Source of the DNA: Fibrobacter sp. UWB16
GTDB taxonomy: Bacteria > Fibrobacterota > Fibrobacteria > Fibrobacterales > Fibrobacteraceae
DNA: 64,000 bases
Direction of reading: 5' to 3'
Assembly: GCF_900215325.1 (NCBI RefSeq)
Contig: NZ_OCMS01000001.1
Span: forward strand, 682,001 to 746,000
In this document: one piece after another, positions 25,957 to 34,742 of the stretch
How positions within the stretch are numbered: position 1 is the first letter of the stretch
Layout: each line of letters opens with the position of its first letter
Notes under the pieces: model-generated
Seen by the model: the letters and a program-made list of their open reading frames with translations, nothing else
The model's database searches: none
What the model was told of the DNA's origin: nothing
Program-made: the position numbers and the translations under genes

Positions 25957-27608
25957 AACAAGTCATTCATACGCATGAAGGCCGGCAAGTCATAATCGAC
26001 ATTGCTTTCCTTGAGTGCGTCTTCAGAACCCTTCTGGTTACGCATGAAAGCCGGAGTGCCATAGTCCACAGCGCTGACCTGTTCGGTCTGAGCCGGGCGG
26101 GATTCCTGCTTGATGGTATTTGCGTAGTTGCCGTTAGAAAGCGGATCTGCATCGGCAGCACCCGGCATTTCTTCGGTTTCACGAGCAGTCTTAACAGCAG
26201 CAACAGCCTCTTCAGCATAGCCAGCCTTAGCGTCAAAGCTCGGAGAAGCGAAAGAAGAAGCCGGAGCAAACATAGCGGCAGCGGTATTCACCGGGGCAGC
26301 CTGGCGAGCGGTTGCGCTTGCGTAAGTGCTCTGCGGAGCCGTGTAAGACGGAGTTGCCGGAGCCGTAGCCGGGACAACGCGCTGCGTGACAGCCGGAGTT
26401 GCAACCGTCGGAGCGGCGCTCATAGAAGCGGTCGGCATGGCGGCAGTGTTACGGCCAGCAAGGGCAAGGAAGTTCGTGGTCGGACGCGGAGTAGCAGCCT
26501 GCACCGGAGCAGCAGAGGCCTGATACTGAGCCTGAGCCGGATTCATCTGATAAGCAGCGGTACCGATACCAGCATAGTTCACTGCAGCAGCATTGTTCGT
26601 GCCACCGCAACCCGTTGCAATGATGGTGATGCAAACCTTGTCGCCAAGTTCCGGAAGAGTGATATCACCGACGATGATGTTCGGGTTGCCTTCTTCGCCC
26701 ACAGCGTCGTAAATGTGTTCCATAGCTTCGTTGTGTTCGAGCAAAGAGTAATTTTCGCCATGAGAAACGTTGATGAGCACGCCAGAAGCACCCTGGATGT
26801 CGATATCTTCGAGAAGCGGAGAAGAGAGAGCTGCATCGGCAGCGGCAACACCGCGGCCTTCGCCTTCTGCAGTACCCGTACCCATAAGAGCAGAACCACC
26901 CTTGAGCATAACCTTGCGGATATCAGCAAAGTCAACGTGTACGAGACCATGACGGAACATGATGCTGCAGATGCTCTGCACTGCATTACCGAGGATTTCG
27001 TCAGCCATCTTGAAGGCTTCATCGACAGTTGCGTTCTTGTTCGTATTCTGGATGAGGTTCAAGAGCTTCTTGTTTTCGATAACGATGATCGTATCAGCGG
27101 CTTCGCGGAGAGCGCGAACACCATTCTGAGCCAAGGAATTACGGACGTTACCTTCAAAGCGGAACGGCTTTGTGACAACGGCAACCGTAAGGATTCCGAG
27201 TTCACGTGCAACAGTAGCAACGATCGGAGCAGCACCCGTACCGGTACCACCGCCCATACCAGCGGTAACGAACACGAGGTCCGCACCCATCATAGCCTTC
27301 TTCAAGTCATCGATATTTTCTTCGACAGCCTTACGACCCATTTCCGGATCCATGCCAGCGCCGAGATTTCTCGTGCTCTTTTCACCGATAAGAATCTTGT
27401 GATCGGCAAGGCTCTGGTCAAGTGCCATAGCATCAGTATTGATGGCGTAGTATTCTACACCTTCAATATTCATCTGCTTCATGCGGTTCACAGTGTTACC
27501 GCCAGCACCGCCGACGCCAAACACCTTGACCTTAGCGTTTCTGGAAGGGGTGTCATCACCCGTGATACGAGACATTGCCTCGAAGTTGATGTTTTCAAAG
27601 TCACTCAT
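25953..27608 (-). CDS. ftsZ: Cell division protein FtsZ with duplicated C-terminal peptide
   Basis: This is a 551-residue tubulin-like GTPase that forms the division ring. The nucleotide-binding start KVFGVGGAGGNTVNRM and the tubulin signature GGGTGTGAAP are intact, as is the T7-loop region. The globular part ends near residue 335, followed by an unusually long Ala/Thr/Pro-rich linker (about 335-510). The conserved C-terminal peptide that normally binds FtsA appears twice: VDYGTPAFMR (about residues 514-523) and VDYDLPAFMR (about 537-546, four to five residues from the end). GGGAG precedes the ATG at 27608. It is the last gene of the dcw cluster, 32 bp after ftsA. Confidence 0.97.
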   Translation of the reverse strand: MSDFENINFEAMSRITGDDTPSRNAKVKVFGVGGAGGNTVNRMKQMNIEGVEYYAINTDAMALDQSLADHKILIGEKSTRNLGAGMDPEMGRKAVEENIDDLKKAMMGADLVFVTAGMGGGTGTGAAPIVATVARELGILTVAVVTKPFRFEGNVRNSLAQNGVRALREAADTIIVIENKKLLNLIQNTNKNATVDEAFKMADEILGNAVQSICSIMFRHGLVHVDFADIRKVMLKGGSALMGTGTAEGEGRGVAAADAALSSPLLEDIDIQGASGVLINVSHGENYSLLEHNEAMEHIYDAVGEEGNPNIIVGDITLPELGDKVCITIIATGCGGTNNAAAVNYAGIGTAAYQMNPAQAQYQASAAPVQAATPRPTTNFLALAGRNTAAMPTASMSAAPTVATPAVTQRVVPATAPATPSYTAPQSTYASATARQAAPVNTAAAMFAPASSFASPSFDAKAGYAEEAVAAVKTARETEEMPGAADADPLSNGNYANTIKQESRPAQTEQVSAVDYGTPAFMRNQKGSEDALKESNVDYDLPAFMRMNDLF

Positions 27609-27640
27609 AGTTTATCTCCCTGATTTGAGTGGTTTAACGA

Positions 27641-28882
27641 TTAAAAGTAAGTTCTAAAGATGTCGCGAATGCGCTGCATACCCTTCTTGACGGTAACGAG
27701 CAATTGGGTATCTGTGTCACGCTGTTTTCTTTCGCGATGTTTCTTGTTCGCGTAGTACAAGAGGCCAATGCCCGTTGCATAAGACGGATTCTGGAAAGCT
27801 TCCTGGATGCCACTCATGCCCCTCGGCTTGCCGATATGGACAGGCTTCTTGAATACTTTAGCTGCAATTTCTTCAATGCCGGCAAGATTGCAGCAGCCAC
27901 CCGTAAGAACGATACCGCCATCAATGACCGTATCAAGGTGGTGCTTTTCCAAATCCTTTGCCAAGAGCTTGAAGATTTCCGCAACACGAGCTGTAATAAT
28001 CTGCGCTAAAAGCTTACGAGAACAAAGAACTTCTCCGCGGTCTCCCACACCAGGGACCGGGAAGGTTTCATCTTCAATCAAATTGTTGAGCGAGCAGGTG
28101 CCATACTTTTTCTTGAGTTCTTCGGCCTTCGTGAGAGAGACCGGAACCTTGAGGCACTTGCTAATGTCACTAGTAATAATATTGCCTGCAATGTCGAGCG
28201 AAGCCGTGTAACGTACGGAATCCTTGACAAAAACGGCCACGTCAGCAGAACCGGCGCCAATATCGATCAGAGCCACACCGAGTTCGCGTTCGTCTTCGGA
28301 CAAGACGGCAGAGGCGGCGGCAAGCGGTTCAAGCACAAAGCCTGCCACATTGAGGCCTGCGCGGTTCACACATTTTGCGATATCCTGGAGAGCGTTCGGG
28401 CGTGAGGTAACCACCTGAACTTCAACTCCCAAGCGACGGCCAGAATAGCCTTTCGGATTGCGGATGCCCGTTCTATCGTCCAGCGTATATTCACCCGGGA
28501 AAATATGGATAATTTCGCCAGCCTTATCCGGAAGCGTGCTTGCCAGTCTCTGGACGTTGATAATATCTTCATCACGGACTTCGTTTGTCGGGAGCGATAC
28601 AAGTCCCTTATAGCTGTAAGACGACACATGCTTACCCGCAATGCCTACGTAGACATCGCGCACATCGACACCTGCCGACGATTCCAGCATATGGACGGCC
28701 TTCTGCAACGTTTCCACGACGGAATCGTATTCATCGGAAGATTCCAACGGGAAATCGCCACATTCCACAACTCGGACAGATTCGCCTTCCGAGATGCCGA
28801 CGAATAAATTCACTTTCGAAGCGCCAATATCAAGCCCGAAAATGTAGTCTTCTTTCTTGACCGATTGCTTATTGTCATCCAT
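27641..28882 (-). CDS. ftsA: Cell division protein FtsA
   Basis: This is a 413-residue actin-like protein that tethers FtsZ to the membrane. Phosphate-binding loops are GLDIGASKVNLFVG and LIDIGAGSADVAVF, and the adenosine motif is VLTGGCCNLAGI. The C-terminal amphipathic helix for membrane binding is visible (KKGMQRIRDIFRTYF). I chose ATG 28882 (MDDNKQ...) because AGAGGTG lies just upstream; an in-frame ATG at 28900 would add six residues. It overlaps the end of ftsQ by 8 bp. Confidence 0.95.
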   Translation of the reverse strand: MDDNKQSVKKEDYIFGLDIGASKVNLFVGISEGESVRVVECGDFPLESSDEYDSVVETLQKAVHMLESSAGVDVRDVYVGIAGKHVSSYSYKGLVSLPTNEVRDEDIINVQRLASTLPDKAGEIIHIFPGEYTLDDRTGIRNPKGYSGRRLGVEVQVVTSRPNALQDIAKCVNRAGLNVAGFVLEPLAAASAVLSEDERELGVALIDIGAGSADVAVFVKDSVRYTASLDIAGNIITSDISKCLKVPVSLTKAEELKKKYGTCSLNNLIEDETFPVPGVGDRGEVLCSRKLLAQIITARVAEIFKLLAKDLEKHHLDTVIDGGIVLTGGCCNLAGIEEIAAKVFKKPVHIGKPRGMSGIQEAFQNPSYATGIGLLYYANKKHRERKQRDTDTQLLVTVKKGMQRIRDIFRTYF

Positions 28883-29696
28883 TGGTACACCTCTTATCAA
28901 TGTTTTTTATATACGCAAATCCATGAAATCTCATATCTACCTCGCTAGCGCAAAGAAGATCTTTTCTAAAGCCCTTTCCGATAGCATCGTACAAAGTAAA
29001 CAATTCCTTATTCCAGTTCGATTCCGGAAACATCACGCGGAATCCGGCATCCTTGAAAAAAACTTCAAACCCAGAATCTTCTTCGGACCAGCCCACTTGC
29101 GATACGCGATCGTAAAGCGGCTTATCTTCCTTACGCATGGCGAACAAGAACTGGGCCACCTGTTTCACCTTCCCTACGGATTCATTTTCAAGAATCGGCA
29201 GGTGCAAAGCAGTCATCATCGACATCGGGAGCGAAAGGCCTCTTTCGGAATAAACCGTACCCTTGCCATTTTCAAGAACAGACAAGATAGGCGATGCTTC
29301 CTGAAGCTTGATGTAAAGCGACGAAGGGAACTTACTTTCGACTTCTGCAGAATGGATGAGCGGGATCTGCAAGAGAGACTTCTTGACAGAGTCTGCATCC
29401 AGTTCCGACATGAGCATTCCAGTTTCCACCTGAGCGCCCTGCACCACGTCTTCCCACGAAAGCATGCGATTGCCTTCGATTTCGATGTACTGCAGATGCC
29501 TGAGTTCAAGCGGGTTGATCTGGTGTAGATAGAAACGACTCTGCCACAGTGCGACGGTAGCCAAGACAAGGAGCAAAGTCAAAACCCAGCCCTTGCGCTT
29601 GAACCAACGGACAGCGTTAGCAATGCGCATCCGTCTCATACGGGCACGCTTACGCTTGCGCTTGCGTTCGTTGTATCCGATCCGTCGACCGAACAT
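28875..29696 (-). CDS. ftsQ: Cell division protein FtsQ
   Basis: This is a 273-residue bitopic division protein. It has a very basic cytoplasmic N-terminus (ERKRKRKRARMRRMR) and one membrane span (GWVLTLLLVLATVALW). The POTRA domain starts around LRHLQYIEIEGNRMLSWEDV, and an FtsQ-type beta domain follows. The ATG at 29696 is preferred; an in-frame TTG at 29753 would overlap murC by 40 bp and has no ribosome-binding site. The gap to the murC stop is 17 bp. FtsQ organises the FtsL/FtsB subcomplex; no ftsB gene is visible here. Confidence 0.88.
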   Translation of the reverse strand: MFGRRIGYNERKRKRKRARMRRMRIANAVRWFKRKGWVLTLLLVLATVALWQSRFYLHQINPLELRHLQYIEIEGNRMLSWEDVVQGAQVETGMLMSELDADSVKKSLLQIPLIHSAEVESKFPSSLYIKLQEASPILSVLENGKGTVYSERGLSLPMSMMTALHLPILENESVGKVKQVAQFLFAMRKEDKPLYDRVSQVGWSEEDSGFEVFFKDAGFRVMFPESNWNKELFTLYDAIGKGFRKDLLCASEVDMRFHGFAYIKNIDKRCTNG

Positions 29697-29713
29697 GTTC
29701 GTATCATCTAAAG

Positions 29714-31096
29714 TCAAACGCTCTTCTCCAAAATCGTCTGGCCAAGTTTCCAAATGTTACCGGCACCCATCAGAACAATCACATCGTTCGGCTTAAGCAA
29801 ATCCTTGCAGACCGGGATCAGGTTGTTCACATCACCGATAAAGCGGGCATCGCGGTGACCACGGTCAGCAGCGCTGTTCGCTACCATTGCACCGGTCACG
29901 CCTTCAATCGGCTTTTCGCGGGACGGATAGATATCGGTCACCAAAAGCACATCGCAGTTCGAGAATGCGCTACCAAAAGCTTCGTGCTGATCGCGGGTAC
30001 GCGTAAACAAGTGCGGCTGGAAAGCGACAATGATGCGCTTGTCCGGGAATGCTTCGCGGAAACCGAGCAAAGTTGCAGTGGCTTCAGTCGGGTGGTGAGC
30101 ATAGTCATCAAAGACCATGACTCCGTTCTTTTCGCCGATGAATTCAAAGCGGCGCTTCACACCTTCGAATGCAGCCACGGCCTTGCGGGCAACTTCAATC
30201 GAAATGCCTTCTTCGACAGCAAGAGCAACAGCAGCCGTTGCGTTCAAAACGTTGTGGCGGCCCGGAATCTGGAGTTTGAACTCACCGAGGCTTTGGCCAT
30301 CGTTGAGGATTTCAAACTGCGGATAGCCCTTCACGAACTTGAGATTTTCAATGCGATACTTTGCCTGGCGAGTAAAGCCGTACGTAATCACCGGCTTCTT
30401 GAGGTGCGACAAAATCTGCTGCACGTTCGGATCGTCGAGGCATACAATCACCTGACCGTAGAACGGAATCTTGTTTGCAAACTGAGTGAACGCATCCTTG
30501 ATGGCATCGATGTTCTCGTATGTATCGAGATGGTCGGCATCGATGTTCGTGATGATTGCCGAAGACGGCATCATCGAAAGGAAGCTGCGGTCAAATTCGT
30601 CACTTTCGGCAATGAGGTAGTCGCCGTGGCCAACCTTAGCGCCACTGCACTTGCCCTTCACAATGCCGCCCACGATAATCGTCGGGTCAAGGCCAGCTTC
30701 TTCCCAGATGGCGCCAACGATAGACGTCGTCGTGGTCTTGCCATGCGTACCGGCAATAGAGAGCGTGTACTTGAGGCGCATCAGTTCACCGAGCATTTCG
30801 GCGCGGCGAATCACCGGGATACGGCGGTTGCGAGCTTCGACAAGTTCCGGATTGTCAAATGGAATGGCAGAGGAATAAACGACCAAGTCCGCATCTACGA
30901 CATTTTTTGCTTCGTGCTTCGGGTCAATGCGAATGCCAAGGCCTTTCAAGTAATCAATGACAGCACCTTCGCCCATATCGGAACCCGTCACCACAAAGCC
31001 GTTTTCATGGAGCACTTCGGCAATACCGGACATACCGGCGCCACCGATGCCCACAAAATGAAGGCGACGAACACGTTTACAATCATTAATCTGCAT
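29714..31096 (-). CDS. murC: UDP-N-acetylmuramate--L-alanine ligase MurC
   Basis: This is a 460-residue Mur ligase adding the first amino acid to UDP-MurNAc. The N-terminal UDP-binding motif is FVGIGGAGMSGIAEVL, the ATP loop is AGTHGKTTTTS, and the carbamylated-lysine/Mg region and DYAHHPTE motif are present. The start ATG shares a base with the murG stop. In many bacteria murB and ddl follow murC; here ftsQ follows directly. Confidence 0.97.
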   Translation of the reverse strand: MQINDCKRVRRLHFVGIGGAGMSGIAEVLHENGFVVTGSDMGEGAVIDYLKGLGIRIDPKHEAKNVVDADLVVYSSAIPFDNPELVEARNRRIPVIRRAEMLGELMRLKYTLSIAGTHGKTTTTSIVGAIWEEAGLDPTIIVGGIVKGKCSGAKVGHGDYLIAESDEFDRSFLSMMPSSAIITNIDADHLDTYENIDAIKDAFTQFANKIPFYGQVIVCLDDPNVQQILSHLKKPVITYGFTRQAKYRIENLKFVKGYPQFEILNDGQSLGEFKLQIPGRHNVLNATAAVALAVEEGISIEVARKAVAAFEGVKRRFEFIGEKNGVMVFDDYAHHPTEATATLLGFREAFPDKRIIVAFQPHLFTRTRDQHEAFGSAFSNCDVLLVTDIYPSREKPIEGVTGAMVANSAADRGHRDARFIGDVNNLIPVCKDLLKPNDVIVLMGAGNIWKLGQTILEKSV

Positions 31097-32166
31097 TACG
31101 TTCTCTCCATATCCAGGATAATTTTTGCAATCTGGTCAGCGGCATCGGGCATGCCAAGCGATTTAGCGGCTTCGCCCATCTTCTCCAGGCGTTCAGAATC
31201 GTACAGGAGAGCTTCCACCTTGTTCCAAAGATCATTCGGTTCATCATCAAGTTCCACAAGAGCAGCGCCAGCCTTTTCGACCACACGTGCATTGTGTTCC
31301 TGATGGTTTGCAGTCGCATGTGGGTACGGGAGCAAAATAGACGGCTTGCCAAAAGCAAGGATTTCTGCAAGTCCCGATGCACCAGCGCGGCTGATAATCA
31401 AATCGGCATGCTTCATGTAAGCATAGATGTTGTCCAAGAATCCACGGACAGCGACGTTCGGCAAAATGCCAAGGCGTTCGTTAATGCTATCGACATTTTT
31501 GGCGCCCACCTGCCAAACCACGCTAATATCTTCGTGGGCAGCAATGCGGCCAATGCTTTCTTCAATCTTGTTGTTGATGCCAGCAGCGCCCTGCGAACCA
31601 CCAACGATAAACACAGCCTTGCGGCCTTCGCGGAATTCCACCGGACGGGCCAAGGAATCAGCAGAAGGCAAATCACGAATCGGGTTGCCAAGAATGCGGG
31701 TCTTTTCAATCGGGAAACCCTTCATGGCCTCTTCGGAAGTCACAAAGACAGTCTTTGCATAACGGGCACCAACCTTATTTGCGATACCGGCAACAGCATT
31801 CTGTTCCTGCAAATAAACCGGAATACCCATGGAACCTGCAGCAAGCACGATCGGGAGCGAAACATAGCCACCCGTTGCAATCACCACATCCGGATTCACT
31901 TTTTTAACAACACTCTTAGCGCGAATCAAGGACTTCGTCAAGTTGAACGGCAAAGCCAAATTCTTGAGGAACGGTCCACGGTGCAGCGGAACCGCAGAAA
32001 TATATTCGTACGGCCAGTTCTTTGCCACAAGGCGTTCTTCCATAGAATCCTTACGGCCCGCAAAAGTAATCTGAGTGACACCCATCTTCTTCAAACTCTC
32101 GGCAATAGCCACTGCCGGGAAAATGTGGCCACCCGTGCCACCGCAAACAAAGAGGAACTTTTTCAT
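31096..32166 (-). CDS. murG: UDP-GlcNAc:lipid I GlcNAc transferase MurG
   Basis: This is a 356-residue GT28 glycosyltransferase that converts lipid I to lipid II on the inner face of the membrane. The N-terminal G-loop is GGTGGHIFPAVAIAESL, the middle loop FIVGGSQGAAGIN, and the donor-binding region is ISRAGASGLAEILAFGKPS. AAGGAG lies six bases before the ATG at 32166. It overlaps ftsW by 4 bp (ATGA) and murC by one base. Confidence 0.97.
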   Translation of the reverse strand: MKKFLFVCGGTGGHIFPAVAIAESLKKMGVTQITFAGRKDSMEERLVAKNWPYEYISAVPLHRGPFLKNLALPFNLTKSLIRAKSVVKKVNPDVVIATGGYVSLPIVLAAGSMGIPVYLQEQNAVAGIANKVGARYAKTVFVTSEEAMKGFPIEKTRILGNPIRDLPSADSLARPVEFREGRKAVFIVGGSQGAAGINNKIEESIGRIAAHEDISVVWQVGAKNVDSINERLGILPNVAVRGFLDNIYAYMKHADLIISRAGASGLAEILAFGKPSILLPYPHATANHQEHNARVVEKAGAALVELDDEPNDLWNKVEALLYDSERLEKMGEAAKSLGMPDAADQIAKIILDMERT

Positions 32167-33335
32167 ATAGAACTCCTTCTTGTCCTAAAATTCATAAACC
32201 GACTTGTGTCAAACGAAAGCGTGCTGCTCATATAGGGTTCGCGAATGCTCTTACCGCTTGTCGAGCGGGAAATATTCAACAAAATCCCAATAAATGCAGC
32301 CGAGAACATCAGGTTCGTTCCGCCAAAGCTAAGGAACGGAAGCGGCTGACCCGTCGTCGGAATAAGACCAACACACACGCAAACGTGAATGACAAAATTC
32401 AAGAAAAGCGAAGTCGTAAGAGCCACAGCCATGTACCTGCCAAAGCGAGTCGTCGAAGACCTTGCAATGTTGTAGCCCTGCGAGAAAAGGATTGCAAAAG
32501 CGAGCAACACGGCAAATGTACCGACAAAGCCAAATTCCTCGCCAATCACAGAATAAACCACATCCTTATGGGCTTCGGGCAAGTATCCGAGTTTCTGTTC
32601 GCCCATGCCGATACCCGTTCCAAAGAACCCGCCATTGCCAAGCGCTTCAAGAGCGTGGCGTCCCTGCCACTGAGAAGCCGTCATCGTACCGTCTGCAGAG
32701 AAGTGCGCCAAAATACGGCTACGGGAATGCGGCTTCAAGAGAAGCGCAATAAGACCCAGCGGCATACTCACGAGAACACTCAAACCGACATACTTGTAGT
32801 TTGCACCAGCAATCATGAGCATCACGAGCAAAAGCACGCAGAACATGATGAGCATCGAGAAGTTCGGCTGGCAAACAAGCAAGATAGCAGAAATTGCCAA
32901 AGGAACCGCCGGCTGGACAATCGTGCACTTGATAGACTTGATTTCGTCACCCGCGTTCGAAAGCTTCGAGCAGACCCAAGTGATAAAGCCAAACTTCATA
33001 ATTTCAGAAGGCTGAATACCCCAGATCCAGCGAGAAGCACCCTTCACCTCGCCACCCGAAACGATAGCGGCCAAAGTGAGAATGGCGCCAAAGCCAAAGA
33101 TAACGCGGGCAAGCACCTTCCAAAGCGCATAGTCAATCTTGTAGAACACGCCAAGAATCACAACCGCCCCCAAGACCTTAAAGAGATGGGCCTTGAGGTA
33201 GTATTCTGCGGGCAAGTTACGAGAAGATGCCACCGGTGCCGAGGCAGAATAGATAACAGCGATGCCAAAGCACATTAATATTAATGTGACAATCAGCAAA
33301 AGCTTGTTCATTCCTATGGCTTGAGAGTTGGACAT
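32163..33335 (-). CDS. ftsW: Lipid II glycosyltransferase FtsW (SEDS family)
   Basis: This is a 390-residue SEDS protein with about ten hydrophobic spans, the septal peptidoglycan polymerase working with FtsI. The motif GIQPSEIMKFGFI and the extracellular-loop segment YLPEAHKDVVYSVIGEEFGF, which contains the conserved Asp, are intact. The closing GLIPTTGQPLPFLSFGGT is diagnostic. It starts 21 bp after murF, the position where mraY and murD usually lie. RodA is the alternative, less likely in this cluster. Confidence 0.94.
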   Translation of the reverse strand: MSNSQAIGMNKLLLIVTLILMCFGIAVIYSASAPVASSRNLPAEYYLKAHLFKVLGAVVILGVFYKIDYALWKVLARVIFGFGAILTLAAIVSGGEVKGASRWIWGIQPSEIMKFGFITWVCSKLSNAGDEIKSIKCTIVQPAVPLAISAILLVCQPNFSMLIMFCVLLLVMLMIAGANYKYVGLSVLVSMPLGLIALLLKPHSRSRILAHFSADGTMTASQWQGRHALEALGNGGFFGTGIGMGEQKLGYLPEAHKDVVYSVIGEEFGFVGTFAVLLAFAILFSQGYNIARSSTTRFGRYMAVALTTSLFLNFVIHVCVCVGLIPTTGQPLPFLSFGGTNLMFSAAFIGILLNISRSTSGKSIREPYMSSTLSFDTSRFMNFRTRRSSI

Positions 33336-33356
33336 CTTAACTTGTAAAACCTTACC

Positions 33357-34742
33357 TTAAAATCTGATTACCGGTACCATGCTGAGGAGTGCATCGACCA
33401 CCTGTTCCATGTGCATTCCGCGGCTGCCCTTCACCAAGACCACGTCACCTTCGGCAACCGTTTGACTCAAGTGATTCACAGCTTCATCGACGGAATCAAA
33501 ATGGAACACATTCTTCATGCCGCGAGACTTAGCGCCTTCCACGTACTTCTTAGCTTCCTTACCGACAGCAAGGAGCAAATCAAAATTCATTTCGGGCACC
33601 ATAGCGCCAATCTGCTTGTGCAAATTGCCACTTTCCTTGCCAAGTTCAAGCATGTCGCCAAGCACAGCAATACGTAAGCCTGCAACTTTCATGTTGCCAA
33701 GCGTCTGGAGCGCCATCTTCGTCGAAGACGGGTTGGCGTTGTAGCAGTCCGAAATCACCTTGAAGCCGTTGGCAACCTTAATTTCCATGCGCATGCTCGT
33801 GGAGGTAAAACCAGCCAAAGCCTTTGCAATGTCACCCTTCGGGATGCGGAGAGCTTCGCCCACGGCAATAGCGGCGAGAGCGTCATAAAGGTTATGGTCA
33901 CCCGGAACGTTCAACACAAAGTGCGTACGGCCGATGTAGAAATCAGCGCAGAGGTTTTCGGTCCACTTGAGCTTTTCGGGCTTCACGACACCACGGCGCA
34001 CACCGAACGTCACGACCTTGTAATTCTTGGTCGCCTTCACCTTGCAGAGGCGTTCGTCATCGGCATTCACAATCAATGTGCCACCTTTCTTGAGGCCTGC
34101 TACAATGTTGATCTTTTCATTGAACACGCCGTCCAAATCGCCAAGGCGTTCGAGGTGGCTTGCGCCAATGTTCGTAATCACGGCAATATCCGGTTCCGTA
34201 GCCAAGGAAAGCGGGCGGATTTCGTCCGGACCACTCGTACCCATTTCGACAACGGCAGCTTCGTGGCTATGCTTCAACTGGAACAGTGTCATCGGGACAC
34301 CGATATGGTTGTTGAAGTTACCCTTTGTTGCATGGGTATTGAACTTCATCGAAAGCACAGCCTTCGTCATTTCCTTTGTAGTGGTCTTGCCATTACTACC
34401 TGTAATAGCGACCTTCTTCAACTTGAAAAGTCTTTGATAGCCCTTGGCCAGTTTCAAGAGAGCCTTCGTCGTATCTTCGACCGGAGCGTACATCTTGAAA
34501 TTCGGATCGATAGCAGTTTGGTTAACAACGCTCATCAGAGCTCCATCCTTTTCCATTTGAGATACAAACTGGTGGGCGTCAAAGCGAGCACCCTTAATCG
34601 GCCAAAAGACAACGCCCTTGGCACTTTCACGAGAATCCATGCAGAGATTCACCTTGCGTTTCAAGGTGCGAGCAGGGACACCGACCGCTTCGGTTTCCAG
34701 AATCTTGAGCATTTCTGCAATAGTCAAATCAAGCTTCAGCAT
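33357..34742 (-). CDS. murF: UDP-MurNAc-tripeptide--D-Ala-D-Ala ligase MurF
   Basis: This is a 461-residue Mur ligase that adds D-Ala-D-Ala. The ATP loop is VAITGSNGKTTTKEM, with the middle-domain motifs NFNNHIGVPMTLF and SDCYNANPSSTKMAL. Its start at 34742 overlaps the 3' end of murE by 14 bp. The following gene is ftsW, not mraY. Confidence 0.96.
   Translation of the reverse strand: MLKLDLTIAEMLKILETEAVGVPARTLKRKVNLCMDSRESAKGVVFWPIKGARFDAHQFVSQMEKDGALMSVVNQTAIDPNFKMYAPVEDTTKALLKLAKGYQRLFKLKKVAITGSNGKTTTKEMTKAVLSMKFNTHATKGNFNNHIGVPMTLFQLKHSHEAAVVEMGTSGPDEIRPLSLATEPDIAVITNIGASHLERLGDLDGVFNEKINIVAGLKKGGTLIVNADDERLCKVKATKNYKVVTFGVRRGVVKPEKLKWTENLCADFYIGRTHFVLNVPGDHNLYDALAAIAVGEALRIPKGDIAKALAGFTSTSMRMEIKVANGFKVISDCYNANPSSTKMALQTLGNMKVAGLRIAVLGDMLELGKESGNLHKQIGAMVPEMNFDLLLAVGKEAKKYVEGAKSRGMKNVFHFDSVDEAVNHLSQTVAEGDVVLVKGSRGMHMEQVVDALLSMVPVIRF

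Noticed and set aside
25827-27623. 598-codon plus-strand ORF over ftsZ
   Set aside because: It is antisense to ftsZ, with no ribosome-binding site or recognisable domain.
29696-29753. Longer ftsQ starting at TTG 29753
   Set aside because: It would overlap murC by 40 bp, begin with TTG and lacks a ribosome-binding site.
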